Below are positions 44,978-53,983 of a DNA stretch of 64,000 nt, one piece after another. Under the pieces are notes generated by a model. It made no database searches, was not told where the DNA came from, and saw only the letters and a list, made by a program, of their open reading frames with translations. The translations under genes and the position numbers were made by a program. Position 1 is the stretch's first letter. The number at the start of each line of letters is the position of its first letter. This DNA comes from Inconstantimicrobium porci (lineage in GTDB: Bacteria > Bacillota > Clostridia > Clostridiales > Clostridiaceae), in NCBI RefSeq assembly GCF_009696465.1, contig NZ_VULX01000011.1:28527-92526 (forward strand), read 5' to 3'.

Positions 44978-45000
44978 GATAGTATATGAAATATACTATC
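44978..45000. promoter_or_regulatory. Inverted repeat upstream of the OPT transporter
   Basis: GATAGTATAT, spacer GAA, ATATACTATC: perfect 10-bp arms, 38 bp upstream of the start codon and not followed by a T tract on the coding strand. Probable repressor operator. Confidence 0.6.
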
Positions 45001-45104
45001 TGCAATATTCGACAATATTTCTTCTGCTTTAAAATTATATCGTAAAAGCAATGGGGGTTTCAAGATAAGTTTTGAGAAAATAATGAAAATAATTAATTTG
45101 AGGA

Positions 45105-45428
45105 ATGGATCAGTATAGAGAAATGTCTACTCCTACTATGAAATTTATAGGCGCTGCTGGTTATATAAATTATGAAGAAGCTATAAAAATTAGTGTTGAT
45201 GCCTGCAGAGTTTTACAGGCTAACTATTCATCATGGGACCATATGATGAACAGCTATTTTTTAGGACTAGCTTATTGGAATGGAGCTATGCAAACTTCAC
45301 CAGAAAGTAGAAAATTAGCTTATGAAGCAGAAAAAAATAATCCTAATGGTATTTACAGCATTCCATGGGATACAAATCTAGATAAGCATGACTTTATTGC
45401 TCCTAGAAAAAATGAAGGAAAAACGTAA
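45105..45428 (+). pseudogene. DUF1266-like protein, C-terminal remnant
   Basis: 107 residues. AAGYINYEEAIKISVDACRV, LQANYSSWDHMMNSYFLGLA and YWNG resemble the end of DUF1266 domains (unknown function). The conserved N-terminal half is absent, and the ATG directly follows GAGGA without spacing. Probably a truncated gene. Confidence 0.55.
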
Positions 45429-45630
45429 AATTGGCATAAATATAACATATAAATTAATGATAATCTTAAAAGAGCACAATGCACTGAATCGAAATCATCT
45501 TTCATCAATGTGCATTGTGCTCATTAATCTATTATTTAATTAAAAATGGAATAGAATTTCACTTTATTAATCTTGACCAATACTCCCCATAAACACGCTG
45601 GAAGTACTAATAACAGTATAAAATTTCTGA

Positions 45631-47604
45631 TTAAAATTTGAATTGTGATATATTTTCTTTTAATTGGTCTGACTTATCTTTTAATAAATCAAAGTCTTTT
45701 ACAAACTTGTTTGCAGAATCATCTATTTCCTGTGCTGAAGCACTAACTTCTTCACTTCCCGCTGCTGTTTCTTCAAGTAGTGCTGAAAGTCCGTCCACTT
45801 TTTGAAGTACATTATCTTTCATGCTTCCTATTTCAGTAATACTAGTTGTAATACTTTCTACTTCATTGCTTAAACCTTTAACTGATGAAACAATTTCTGA
45901 GAACACACTCTGCGAATCAATGACTGCTTTTTCCTGTTCATTAACATAATTTGAAGCTTCAACAACTTTATCTACAGCAGTCTTTGTAATAATATTTATA
46001 TCGCTAATTATCTTGCTTATCTCTGCTGCTGAAGCTGCCGTTTCTTCTGCAAGTTTTCCTATTTCTCCAGAAACAACTGCAAATCCTTTTCCAGCTTCAC
46101 CTGCTCTTGCTGCCTCTATAGCTGCATTCAGTGCAAGAAGATTTGTCTGCTCAGTTATATCACTGATTGTATCATTTATTCCTTGAATCTTTTCAATACT
46201 CTTAGATACTTCTTCAACTACTCTGCTTACCTGCTCTGTACTATTTTTTGTCTGATTTGATTTTTCAAGCACAAGCTCAGCAATATCAATACCCTTGCTT
46301 CCTAAATCATTAGTTTCAGAAGCAGCTCTATTAACATTATTAGTTTTATCATTTATCATATTTATAGAATCTGATAAATGCTGCATATTCACTACTATGC
46401 CTTCAAGATCAATTGAACACTGATTAGTTCCACCAGCTATTTCTCCCATAGTAGCTCCTACCTGGTCAATAGCAGAAGATATCTCACTACTCATTCTCAT
46501 TGAGTTCACAACAATATCATCAACATTATTAACTGATTCATTTACGTTGCCAATAAGATATGATAAATTATTCTTCATCTTATTACAACTTTCTTCCAGT
46601 ATAGCGAATTCTTTCACCTTTGAATTTAAATCAATATCCTCTGTAAAATCACCTTCTGATGCCTTCTGCATCATATCAGATAATTTATTAAGACTTCTGT
46701 CGATACCCTTAGTAACAATTTTAACAATGATTATTGCTGCTATTATTATAGCAACCATAATTGTAACTGTTAATCTTAATCTCTTATATAAAGAATCATT
46801 TAGTTCCCCAACTTCAGTATTAAGCATTAACTTCCAGCCAGTCTTTTCTGATGTGCTGTAATATCCCCTATACTTCTTACCATTATAAGAGAATTTTGTT
46901 TTTCCATCATTATTCTTTATAACATCATTCCAGATAGAATACTTAGTAACTTCCTGTCCACCAATTTTTTCTTTATTAGTAGCTGAAATTATAAAACCAT
47001 CTTCAGCAGAAATTATAACTTGTCCAGTTGTACCATATTTTATACTTGACAGCTGATTACTTAATTGAGTTAGCTCAATATCTAAACCTAAAACACCTAT
47101 TACTGTATTATTTTCAACAACTGCTTTAGATATTGTTATTACATTCTTGCCTGTCGCAGAATCTAAATATGGACTTTGTATTATATAATCATCCTTATTC
47201 TCAACAGATTGTTTATACCAAGGTCTTGATTTTGAATCATATCCTTCAGGCAACTCTTCATCTAACGACTGAACATCACTTCCATCAGATTCATTTGTAT
47301 AGTAGATGTTTAATATATTGAAATCATTATTATCTAGTAACTTCATTTCTTTTCTTAAATCCGTAAAATCAGAATAGTTTCCACCTTCTGATAATGTCTT
47401 TAATATATTTTCATATCTACTTATTTCTGTATCAATCATATTTTTTGCAATTGATAAAAGTAGTTTCCCATTTTGATTATAATTTCTATCAGTTTCACTT
47501 TTATCATTAGCTAAAGAAAAAATATTTATTATAAGTATAACTGACATTACAAGCAACATAATAATTGCAAATAACATAGATTTCAAAGAATATTTTTTTC
47601 TCAT
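45631..47604 (-). CDS. Methyl-accepting chemotaxis protein with dCache sensor
   Basis: 657 residues from the ATG at 47604 (GGAGGG 5 bp upstream). A membrane span near 10-30 is followed by a large external domain to about 275 with [20 protein letters not shown] and [20 protein letters not shown], typical of dCache_1, which binds amino acids or other small ligands. A second span, HAMP, and the signalling hairpin [20 protein letters not shown] follow. Monocistronic. Confidence 0.93.
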   Translation of the reverse strand: MRKKYSLKSMLFAIIMLLVMSVILIINIFSLANDKSETDRNYNQNGKLLLSIAKNMIDTEISRYENILKTLSEGGNYSDFTDLRKEMKLLDNNDFNILNIYYTNESDGSDVQSLDEELPEGYDSKSRPWYKQSVENKDDYIIQSPYLDSATGKNVITISKAVVENNTVIGVLGLDIELTQLSNQLSSIKYGTTGQVIISAEDGFIISATNKEKIGGQEVTKYSIWNDVIKNNDGKTKFSYNGKKYRGYYSTSEKTGWKLMLNTEVGELNDSLYKRLRLTVTIMVAIIIAAIIIVKIVTKGIDRSLNKLSDMMQKASEGDFTEDIDLNSKVKEFAILEESCNKMKNNLSYLIGNVNESVNNVDDIVVNSMRMSSEISSAIDQVGATMGEIAGGTNQCSIDLEGIVVNMQHLSDSINMINDKTNNVNRAASETNDLGSKGIDIAELVLEKSNQTKNSTEQVSRVVEEVSKSIEKIQGINDTISDITEQTNLLALNAAIEAARAGEAGKGFAVVSGEIGKLAEETAASAAEISKIISDINIITKTAVDKVVEASNYVNEQEKAVIDSQSVFSEIVSSVKGLSNEVESITTSITEIGSMKDNVLQKVDGLSALLEETAAGSEEVSASAQEIDDSANKFVKDFDLLKDKSDQLKENISQFKF

Positions 47605-47773
47605 AAAGTCCCTCCAAAGCATTTTCTATTTGTTTCATATTATAATATAATATAATCAAACTTCTTTCCAGTAGTTTATGATTTTTTTATCATTTTGCTT
47701 TTTTTAGATTAATTTCCAACATATTTTTTGTTATTTTATTATTTTTTTCGACTTTTTTTGCCATTTCGATTGC

Positions 47774-47808
47774 CAAAAAAACAGAAATATCATTTTTGAT
47801 ATTTCTGC
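47774..47808 (-). terminator. Intrinsic terminator behind the decayed cysK gene
   Basis: CAGAAATATCA and TGATATTTCTG form an 11-bp stem, with seven T on the minus strand after it. Confidence 0.85.
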
Positions 47809-47856
47809 ACCAATACAGGAAATAGTAACTTTACATAAATACACTCATTTTCCATA

Positions 47857-48509
47857 TTAATTTATTGCTGAATCAACATAATTATATATACCTTTACTAA
47901 GATACCTGTCACCATTGTCTGGAAAAACAGTAACTATATTGCCTGATTCAATTTTTTCTGCTATCTTCAGTGCAGAAACAAGTGCTGCTCCAGATGAAGA
48001 ACCTACTATAATTCCTTCTTTACTAGCTAGCAGTTTAGCACCTTTAAAGGCTTCATCATCAGTAACCTTGATAACATCGTCTACAAGATTCATATCCATT
48101 GTTCCTGGAATAAAATCATTGCCTATGCCTTCAATATTATATGGAGCCTCTTCCCCTCCTCCCATTGTTGAACCAATAGGATCAGCTAAAACTCCTCTTA
48201 TATTTTTATTTTTTTCTTAAAATATTTCATTATGCCACTATAAGTTGCTCCACTACCTGCACCTGCTGTAAAATAATCAATTTTCCCATCTAAATCTTCA
48301 TATATCTCCTTGCCTGTTCCTTCATAGTGCGCTCTTGGATTGTCCTTATTTTCAAATTGATTAATAATCACACCTCCTTTTATAGTTTCTTTTAGTTCTT
48401 CCGCCTTTTTAACTGCCCCCAGCATTCCTTGTTCCCTAGGTGTATTTATAATTTGAGCACCTAATGCTCTCATTAACTGCTGCTTTTCTTCAGAGAACTT
48501 AGTAGGCAC
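47857..48509 (-). pseudogene. Cysteine synthase / cystathionine beta-synthase-like (CysK family), broken
   Basis: The first part (VPTKFSEEKQQLMRALGAQI, GGVIINQFENKDNPRAHYEG, DYFTAGAGSGATYSGIMKYF) ends in an A-rich tract near 48200-48215. There the frame shifts to one continuing GVLADPIGST, EGIGNDFIPGTMDMNLVDDV and IIVGSSSGAALVSALKIAEK. The N-terminal portion with the PLP lysine is missing. It was probably mccA/cysK of a transsulfuration pair, with the remnant at 48571-48742 as partner and the T-box as leader. Confidence 0.85.
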
Positions 48510-48570
48510 AGTAAATTATATAATTCATTTTATATCCCTTCTTCAATTAATATTATCTAATTAATATTAT

Positions 48571-48742
48571 CTAATTAATTCTCCCTGTATCTATAGCATT
48601 TTTTATATCCTGTATTAAGTCATCAATATTTTCTATTCCAACAGAGAAACTTTTTATAATCTATATCTTGTCCTAAAGCAAAAGATACAACTCCGCCATT
48701 CCATTTTGGTGCTATTTCATTAAAATAATTCAATGAATTCAT
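48571..48742 (-). pseudogene. Cys/Met metabolism PLP enzyme (MetB/MccB-like), end fragments
   Basis: An ATG at 48742 gives MNSLNYFNEIAPKWNGGVVS followed by FALGQDIDYKKF. One frame over, FSVGIENIDDLIQDIKNAID ends at a stop at 48571. The latter is the standard C-terminus of cystathionine gamma-synthase/lyase-type enzymes (RxSVGIE.IDDLI). Only the last quarter survives, with a frameshift. A 14-bp direct repeat (ATTAATATTATCTA) lies next to it at 48546-48575. Confidence 0.65.
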
Positions 48743-48797
48743 AAAATCACATCCCGATATTTATTTATCATCACAGACATATCACAATATCTAAGCA

Positions 48798-49105
48798 TTA
48801 AAAAACTCCTGCCTCTAAAATACTAGAGGCAGGAGTTACTCTGCAGTTCCACTCTAATTACTAAAAACAATAATATGTTTCAGTATCTCATTTGGTTTGG
48901 TACAATATCATACCTCAACTCTATAAAGGGAGTTCCCTCTGCCGTCTACTTTAATTTTCGAAGCAGTGCTCAAAGACGCATTCACATTATTTTATCTAAA
49001 AATCTTTCACAGCCTAGAAGATTTATCTCTGATAGACTCCTTAATACTACTATTTCTTATCAATGCATAAATACTATACAATTCTTATCTGATTACTCTG
49101 ATATG
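48798..49105 (-). ncRNA. T-box leader (probably cysteine-responsive) of a decayed operon
   Basis: Minus strand, 5' to 3': the stem I region has GATAAGAAATAGTAGTATTA and an AGAGATAAATC-like distal part, then GTGAATGCGTCTTTGAGC holding the specifier loop (UGC, Cys, complement at 48978-48980, is one reading; GCG is another). The antiterminator segment AGAGTGGAACTGCAGAG lies at 48857-48841. The terminator ACTCCTGCCTC/GAGGCAGGAGT with TTTTTT lies at 48836-48800. It precedes the CysK/MetB-like remnants, which supports the Cys assignment. Confidence 0.8.
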
Positions 49106-49115
49106 TTTATATCAT

Positions 49116-49156
49116 AAATTCTAAATTTTAAATCTTAAATTTTAAATTCATTCAAT
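49116..49156. repeat. Heptad tract without scaffold
   Basis: Units ATTCTAA, ATTTTAA, ATCTTAA, ATTTTAA, ATTCATT follow the same 7-bp periodicity as the tails of the dispersed repeat, but no hairpin scaffold is attached. It occupies the place where the T-box promoter would be expected. Confidence 0.6.
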
Positions 49157-49161
49157 CTTAA

Positions 49162-49701
49162 TTATTTAAGCATTTCTAGTTCTTCAACATATATGCAGTG
49201 TTTTATAGTATTGTCTTTAACGTTCTCTTCACACTTATCAAGATCCATCCACATTACAGATTCCACTTCTTCTTTCTGTAAGTTTAACGTTTCAATATTA
49301 AGATCATTCATCTTTATTCTAAATACTTTAGTAATCTGATTATCAATAAACCTTTGTCCATGAAATATATCATCATAATGTATCATTCTCATGCCACGCT
49401 CTTCAAGATCATTTTCAGAAACCTTTATGCCAAGTTCTTCATTAAGTTCTCTAACTGCAGATTCTACAAAATCAGAACCTGCTGGAATATGACCAGCTGA
49501 TGAGATATCGTAACAGCCTGGATATGAATCTTTATTTCTGCTTCTCTTCTGCAGAAGCACATCAATTCCGCCCTTATCATTATCACGCACTATCCACACA
49601 TGTGAAGTCCTGTGAAGATCACCATCACGATGAACTTTACTTCTTTCTTTAACATTTCCTGTAGGCATTCCGCCTTGATCTACTATATCGAGCAATTCCA
49701 A
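49162..49701 (-). CDS. NUDIX hydrolase, isopentenyl-diphosphate isomerase-like subgroup
   Basis: 179 residues from a TTG preceded by AAGGGGG. The NUDIX box is clear: AGHIPAGSDFVESAVRELNE followed by ELGI. LHRTSHVWIV and LLQKRSRNKDSYPGCYDISS precede it, as in YfcD/IDI-like NUDIX proteins found widely in Firmicutes. The substrate is unknown. It is 4 bp downstream of the CYTH gene, hence the same transcript. Confidence 0.9.
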   Translation of the reverse strand: MELLDIVDQGGMPTGNVKERSKVHRDGDLHRTSHVWIVRDNDKGGIDVLLQKRSRNKDSYPGCYDISSAGHIPAGSDFVESAVRELNEELGIKVSENDLEERGMRMIHYDDIFHGQRFIDNQITKVFRIKMNDLNIETLNLQKEEVESVMWMDLDKCEENVKDNTIKHCIYVEELEMLK

Positions 49702-49705
49702 TATA

Positions 49706-50206
49706 TTACCCCCTTGTCCTCTTCCAATAATTTTTCATTTTATATGATTTGTCTTCAGTCACATCCTGTCCAAACCATTCAGGTGATTTAAAGCTTCTAG
49801 CCTCTTCTTCGCTTTCAAACTCTATTTCACCATAAGAGAACTGACTATCCTTTCCTTCATCTACAGTACCAACAGTTAACTCATGCTTTTCATCTACTGG
49901 TATTCTGTAGTAAGTCTTAGTAACCACATTATCTTTATCAATGTTACCAACTTCAAGAAGCTCTTCATATTCACTTTTTGATAATTCCTTTTCAATTTCA
50001 TGTCTTACAAGTGTGCCTTCGCCTTTAATACATAACTTATAAGTTATATCTGAAATCTCTGATGTTTCAAGATTCTTCACACGCTTGCTCCTTATCCTGA
50101 CTTCAGGATTAATTGATAAATAACTCTGAGTATAATAAGTTTCAGTTTTAGACAACTCTACTGGCACCTTTTTCATATCAAATAACCATTTTCTCTCTAT
50201 TTCCAT
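49706..50206 (-). CDS. CYTH-domain protein (inorganic triphosphatase / adenylate cyclase fold)
   Basis: About 166 residues from the ATG at 50206, which places ExExK (EIERKW) at the very N-terminus as usual; an ATG at 50215 is also possible, with GGGG 3 bp upstream. RIRSKR, KLCIKGEGTLVRHEIEKEL and GEIEFESEEEARSF supply the tunnel-lining charged residues. Most bacterial members hydrolyse tripolyphosphate; cyclase activity is rarer. Paired with the NUDIX gene. Confidence 0.85.
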   Translation of the reverse strand: MEIERKWLFDMKKVPVELSKTETYYTQSYLSINPEVRIRSKRVKNLETSEISDITYKLCIKGEGTLVRHEIEKELSKSEYEELLEVGNIDKDNVVTKTYYRIPVDEKHELTVGTVDEGKDSQFSYGEIEFESEEEARSFKSPEWFGQDVTEDKSYKMKNYWKRTRG

Positions 50207-50380
50207 TATGTCCATTTTCCCCTTATTTAAACAAATTAATAATTTAATTATACATCTCATATTCATATAACAATATATCTAAATGTAAAATTCTTCTTAT
50301 TAACTGTACTTTTTTACAAAATAATAATGTATAATATTAACAATAAAAAATATCTAAAATAGCATCTATAAAAAATTTTA

Positions 50381-50599
50381 TTAAAGTGAAAGACATATTC
50401 CGAAGCCAACGTCGTTCCTTACAGTCTCTCCAAGTCGTTTCTTCATATGTCTTTCGTTAATATTATAATATTTAATCATCTTTAATGTTCTGTCTAGAGC
50501 ATCTTTTGAATTTACAAGCAGATCAGGTTCAAATCCTCTTCCTTCAAAATCATCTCCTTCTGTTGTCAGATAAAGATACCTTCCGATATGATCGCACAA
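50381..50599 (-). pseudogene. C-terminal remnant of an S41-type peptidase, ending in a folded repeat
   Basis: GRYLYLTTEGDDFEGRGFEP followed by DLLVNSKDALDRTLKMI resembles the C-terminal end of S41 (tail-specific) peptidases. The protease core is absent. The last 25 codons are supplied by the hairpin repeat at 50388-50445, so the natural 3' end was overwritten. Confidence 0.5.
50388..50445 (-). repeat. Second copy of the small-RNA hairpin
   Basis: GAAAGACATAT and ATATGTCTTTC enclose CCGAAGCCAACGTCGTTCC, ACAGTCTCTCCAAGTCG and neighbouring bases, differing from 15814-15889 at about eight positions. The outer GGG/CCC pairs and the promoter of copy 1 are not retained. Confidence 0.75.
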
Positions 50600-50703
50600 G
50601 CCCCTAACTATTAGTTTCTATATCAGTTAAAAAGTGTTAAAGTATAAGTATATAAAATTAAACTTTGCAAATCCTAACAAGTAACAAATTATATGAAATG
50701 TAG

Positions 50704-51180
50704 GTGATAATAATATCTCTGGACAAAGTGAAAAACTTTTTTAAAAATATAGGTCTTGAAGATAGAATAAAAGTTTTAGATGATTCTACTGCAACAGTTG
50801 AACTTGCCGCTAAGGCAGTTGGATGTGAAATTAAACAAATTGCAAAATCCATGACTTTTTTAGTGAAAGAAAAACCAGTAATGATTGTCTGTGCAGGCAA
50901 CGTCAAAATTAATAATTCCAAGTATAAGTCACATTTTCATGAAAAAGCAAAAATGATACCTGCTTCTATGATTGAAGAATACATAGGTCATAATATGGGT
51001 GGTGTCTGTCCTTTTGCAATCAAAAACAACGTAGCAGTTTATCTAGATGAATCATTAAAAGCTAACGAAATAGTATATCCTGCAGCTGGAAATGAACATA
51101 GTGCTGTTAAATTAACATTAAATGAACTTGAACAGTATTCTAATGCAACTATGTGGGTTGATGTATGTAAAGAAATTTAA
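50704..51180 (+). CDS. YbaK/EbsC-family aminoacyl-tRNA deacylase-like protein
   Basis: Up to 158 residues. STATVELAAKAVGCEIKQIA, KSMTFLV and GGVCPFAIKNNVAVYLDESL are typical of the YbaK/ProX editing fold, which removes mischarged amino acids from tRNA(Pro). The frame opens at GTG 50704, but relatives begin at MSLDKV; the corresponding codon here is ATA at 50713, ideally placed 5 bp after AGGTGA. The true start is therefore unclear. Confidence 0.85.
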   Translation: MIIISLDKVKNFFKNIGLEDRIKVLDDSTATVELAAKAVGCEIKQIAKSMTFLVKEKPVMIVCAGNVKINNSKYKSHFHEKAKMIPASMIEEYIGHNMGGVCPFAIKNNVAVYLDESLKANEIVYPAAGNEHSAVKLTLNELEQYSNATMWVDVCKEI

Positions 51181-51193
51181 TAATTAAAACAAT

Positions 51194-51224
51194 GAAAAAA
51201 GCATAACTTTATATCATGCTTTTC
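51194..51224. terminator. Bidirectional terminator between convergent genes
   Basis: AAAAAGCAT and ATGCTTTT arms around an AT loop, with A and T tracts on both sides. It lies between the YbaK gene (plus) and the nucleotidase gene (minus). Confidence 0.7.
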
Positions 51225-51225
51225 T

Positions 51226-52599
51226 TTAAGATATTATCCACCTGTCTATAAAAGCATTATCTACAAATTCTTTTCTGCATAAATACTTTTTTAAAGTTAT
51301 TCTTAAAAAATCAATATCATATCGTACATTTCTGTTTTCTCCAAGAGGAGTATAACCTGTGCCTCTTTCAAGATAATCTGAAGTAGCAATTGTATAGTAC
51401 TTTTCATCCTCAATTTCTTTGCCATTAATAAGTACTCTCTTCACACTCTTTCCATCATGTTCAATAACTGCACCTGAAACATGAAGTCTTCCCAGGTATT
51501 TTCCCCTAAAGCCAGCGCCTCTTCCGTCTTTGTAGCATAAATCATGGTCAAGTGACATGTTAAGAGCTTCTTTTATATCCTTCCCCTGAACTTCCATGTA
51601 AGTTGGATTAAGTGGTGATGGGCATATTTCAATAAGCTTCTTCATAGAAACTTCACCTTTTCTAATGCCACCATTTAAAACTCCACTATTGATTATTCCA
51701 AGATCAGTTTTTAGTAAATTTCTTAAAGCATCAGCAAGGAAGTTAGTCATAGGATTTTCTTCTACAACATCGTGATACAAATCTCTATCAATACTGTAAA
51801 GTGGTGTGCTTAAAGTCTCTATGGCTTTCTTCCTGTTAGTGCTGATAATCTCAAGAATATTTTCATCCATTTCCTCATCCTTAACCTTAATATTTTCAGC
51901 TGTAACATCATGAACTTGTCCATCATATTCAAATGAGACTACTCCTAAATATTCACCATAGCAGCCTGACATATGAAGTTTTATATCTTTTACCACATGT
52001 GGTTTATCCATTAAAACATGACTGTGTCCATCTATTACAATATCTATACCTTTTACAACTTCTAAAAGCTCTTCATCTTCTCTAAGTCCAAGGTGAGAAA
52101 GAAGTATGCAAACATCATATTTTCCCTTATTATCATCAATTTCTTTCTGTATGGCTTTCTTATAAGGAAGAGTACCCATATCCATAAGATCAAGAAACTC
52201 TTTAAAATCTGGTGATGCACCAATAACAAGAAATCTCGCACCTGATTTTTCTAATATAACGCTCCTTTTTACATATTTAAGATAGCTTCCATCTTTTTTA
52301 ACTAGATTACATGAAAGGAATGGTAAATCTGTACTGCTTGTCATTGAATGCATTTTATCAACACCTTCAAACATTTCATTGTTGCCAATAGCAAGTGCAT
52401 CATAACCTGCTTCCTTAAGTAACTTGGCACCTGCCTGTCCATCTGTCCCCTGCAGCATTAAGTCCATAAAATCATGAAAGTCTCCAGCATCAAGCACAAG
52501 AGTATTCCCATCTCTCATCTTCTTTATCTTAGTACTAATCCTTGCAAAATTCTCGAAACGACTGTGTACGTCATTAGTATGTAGTATTGTAAATCTCAT
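51226..52599 (-). CDS. 5'-nucleotidase / UshA-like metallophosphoesterase (cytoplasmic)
   Basis: 457 residues from the ATG at 52599, 7 bp after GGGGGG. The metal sites are present: ILHTNDVHSRF, LDAGDFHD, IGNNEMFEG (GNHE variant with Asn for His), LLSHLG and IDGHSHV. The C-terminal 5_nucleotid_C domain contains NFLADALRN, LGIINSGVLNGGIRKGEV and TSDYLERGTGY. There is no signal peptide, unlike UshA, so it acts inside the cell, perhaps in nucleotide salvage. The His-to-Asn change in GNHE is unusual and may alter metal binding. Confidence 0.9.
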   Translation of the reverse strand: MRFTILHTNDVHSRFENFARISTKIKKMRDGNTLVLDAGDFHDFMDLMLQGTDGQAGAKLLKEAGYDALAIGNNEMFEGVDKMHSMTSSTDLPFLSCNLVKKDGSYLKYVKRSVILEKSGARFLVIGASPDFKEFLDLMDMGTLPYKKAIQKEIDDNKGKYDVCILLSHLGLREDEELLEVVKGIDIVIDGHSHVLMDKPHVVKDIKLHMSGCYGEYLGVVSFEYDGQVHDVTAENIKVKDEEMDENILEIISTNRKKAIETLSTPLYSIDRDLYHDVVEENPMTNFLADALRNLLKTDLGIINSGVLNGGIRKGEVSMKKLIEICPSPLNPTYMEVQGKDIKEALNMSLDHDLCYKDGRGAGFRGKYLGRLHVSGAVIEHDGKSVKRVLINGKEIEDEKYYTIATSDYLERGTGYTPLGENRNVRYDIDFLRITLKKYLCRKEFVDNAFIDRWIIS

Positions 52600-52685
52600 T
52601 TCATAGCCCCCCATAATTTAAAAATACTTGTTTTTTATCATCTATACATAAATATAAACTACTCAATAAATAAAACTTATAAATA

Positions 52686-52895
52686 AGGTCACAGATATCA
52701 GGTCACATGTCACAGAAAAGGATAGAATTAACTGTATTACGTTTGTTAATTCTAAAATTCCAATAGTTTATTTCTCTAAACCGCTGAGCCAAAATCAGAC
52801 TCTATTATCGATTAACTTATTTTTTCTTAGAAACTGTCCGTAAGGAAAGTCTCATCCTAACCTATGACCTGTGACCTATAACGTGTGACTTGGTA
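52686..52895. repeat. Dispersed intergenic repeat, copy 8 (heptads on both sides)
   Basis: Left units AGGTCAC, AGATATC, AGGTCAC, ATGTCAC. Third hairpin GAATTAAC-tgtattacgttt-GTTAATTC, a central region with CTAAACCGCTGAGCC, GAAACTGTCC-gtaa-GGAAAGTCTC, and end TCTCATCCT at 52851-52859. Right units CTATGAC, CTGTGAC, CTATAAC, GTGTGAC run into the 3' end of the gene at 52862. Confidence 0.8.
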
Positions 52896-53443
52896 AAGTT
52901 ACAGTCTTTAATATATCTCAATACAGTTTCATCGCTCCATATCTGCGCCTCAATATATCTTTCTGGTCCATACTTTCCATCTGCATTCCAATCTTGCGGA
53001 AGCCCATACTTATCAATAAGCTTAATTATATCATCATAAAAATACAGCTTTTTTCTATATTCTTTTCCATCATTCACTCTTGGACTAAAAGTTGGATGAG
53101 AATCCCCATATGTAAATGAAACTGTTCTCAAATCGAATTCATTTACATCAATCTTTATGTACGCACTATCCTCAAACCATGAACTGAGCCATACACACTC
53201 TTCAACAACCATATAATAAGGAACTCTTCTCTTAATAATTCCGCCCTGTTCAATAAATTTATCTCTCAGCATCCCCTCAAAAGAAAGCCTATCCTCAACA
53301 TATGAAAGACTTCTTTTTGCTGCCATAGTATCAGGCTTTTCTTTTTTAATTTTATTCAATACACTTCTAGCTTCATCCACAGACAAATCTGATAAATTTA
53401 AAAAAGGCTGCTGTTTTTTATCATAGTAATGATATAGATACAT
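52862..53443 (-). CDS. Conserved hypothetical protein, C-terminus rewritten by a repeat
   Basis: 193 residues, soluble. FLNLSDLSVDEARSVLNKIK, VEECVWLSSWFEDSAYIKID, TVSFTYGDSHPTFSPRVNDG and YGLPQDWNADGKYGPERYIE recall a protein I have seen across clostridia and Lachnospiraceae without assigned function. The last nine residues (KSHVIGHRS) are encoded by the heptad tail of repeat copy 8, so the native C-terminus was replaced. The conserved part appears otherwise intact and may still function. Confidence 0.75.
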   Translation of the reverse strand: MYLYHYYDKKQQPFLNLSDLSVDEARSVLNKIKKEKPDTMAAKRSLSYVEDRLSFEGMLRDKFIEQGGIIKRRVPYYMVVEECVWLSSWFEDSAYIKIDVNEFDLRTVSFTYGDSHPTFSPRVNDGKEYRKKLYFYDDIIKLIDKYGLPQDWNADGKYGPERYIEAQIWSDETVLRYIKDCNFTKSHVIGHRS

Positions 53444-53450
53444 AAATAAC

Positions 53451-53938
53451 TCACTTCCATTTATTTAGATTATTATTTATACAATCTCTAATTCTTTCAT
53501 ATGTCTTATCCCAGTCTTTAAACGGATCTTCTATTATGATCTTATCTACTGGTAACTTGTCCAATATATACAGTTCCCTTTTCTGTCTTGCTTTAAGACA
53601 TTCAGGTACTCTTTGTCCCATTCAAGCATGTCGTATATCTTATATTTTATCACTTTATCAAACAACTCACCGGTAATGATAGCAAGTGAAATAACATAAC
53701 CATTTTTCTTTATCTCTGCACTTTTAAGCAATACCGCCTGTTCATCTTCTGAAAACTTCTTAAAATCATCATTGCCTATGAAAGCATCAAATTCATAATC
53801 AGCTGGATGATTTTCTGCCCCTTCTGGAAAATACAATGTTTTATGACCATTTTCATTTAGCAATTTTGATATGTATTCTGCAGTAGATGTCTTACCAATA
53901 CAAGGCACACCCTCTACTATAAAAAGTCTATTTTTCAT
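53451..53938 (-). pseudogene. P-loop kinase-like protein with internal deletion and frameshift
   Basis: The N-terminal part is good: LFIVEGVPCIGKTSTAEYIS holds a Walker A, followed by PEGAENHPADYEF and VIKYKIYDMLEWDKEYLNVL. The frame then goes wrong (KQDRKGNCIYWTSYQ), while the next frame carries ARQKRELYILDKLPVDKIII and EDPFKDWDKTYERIRDCI to the stop at 53451. Roughly the central half of the usual protein is missing between these parts. Non-functional. Confidence 0.75.
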
Positions 53939-53983
53939 AAATTCTCCCCCACAACCCTTTTACCATATATAAATTAAAAATTT

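Noticed and set aside
45471..45521. Hairpin GAGCACAATGCAC / GTGCATTGTGCTC
   Set aside because: Perfect arms but a 25-base loop and no T tract; neither a clear terminator nor an operator for a neighbouring gene.
49116..49156. Full copy of the dispersed repeat
   Set aside because: Only the 7-bp tract is present; no AGGATGAAA end or hairpins were found next to it.
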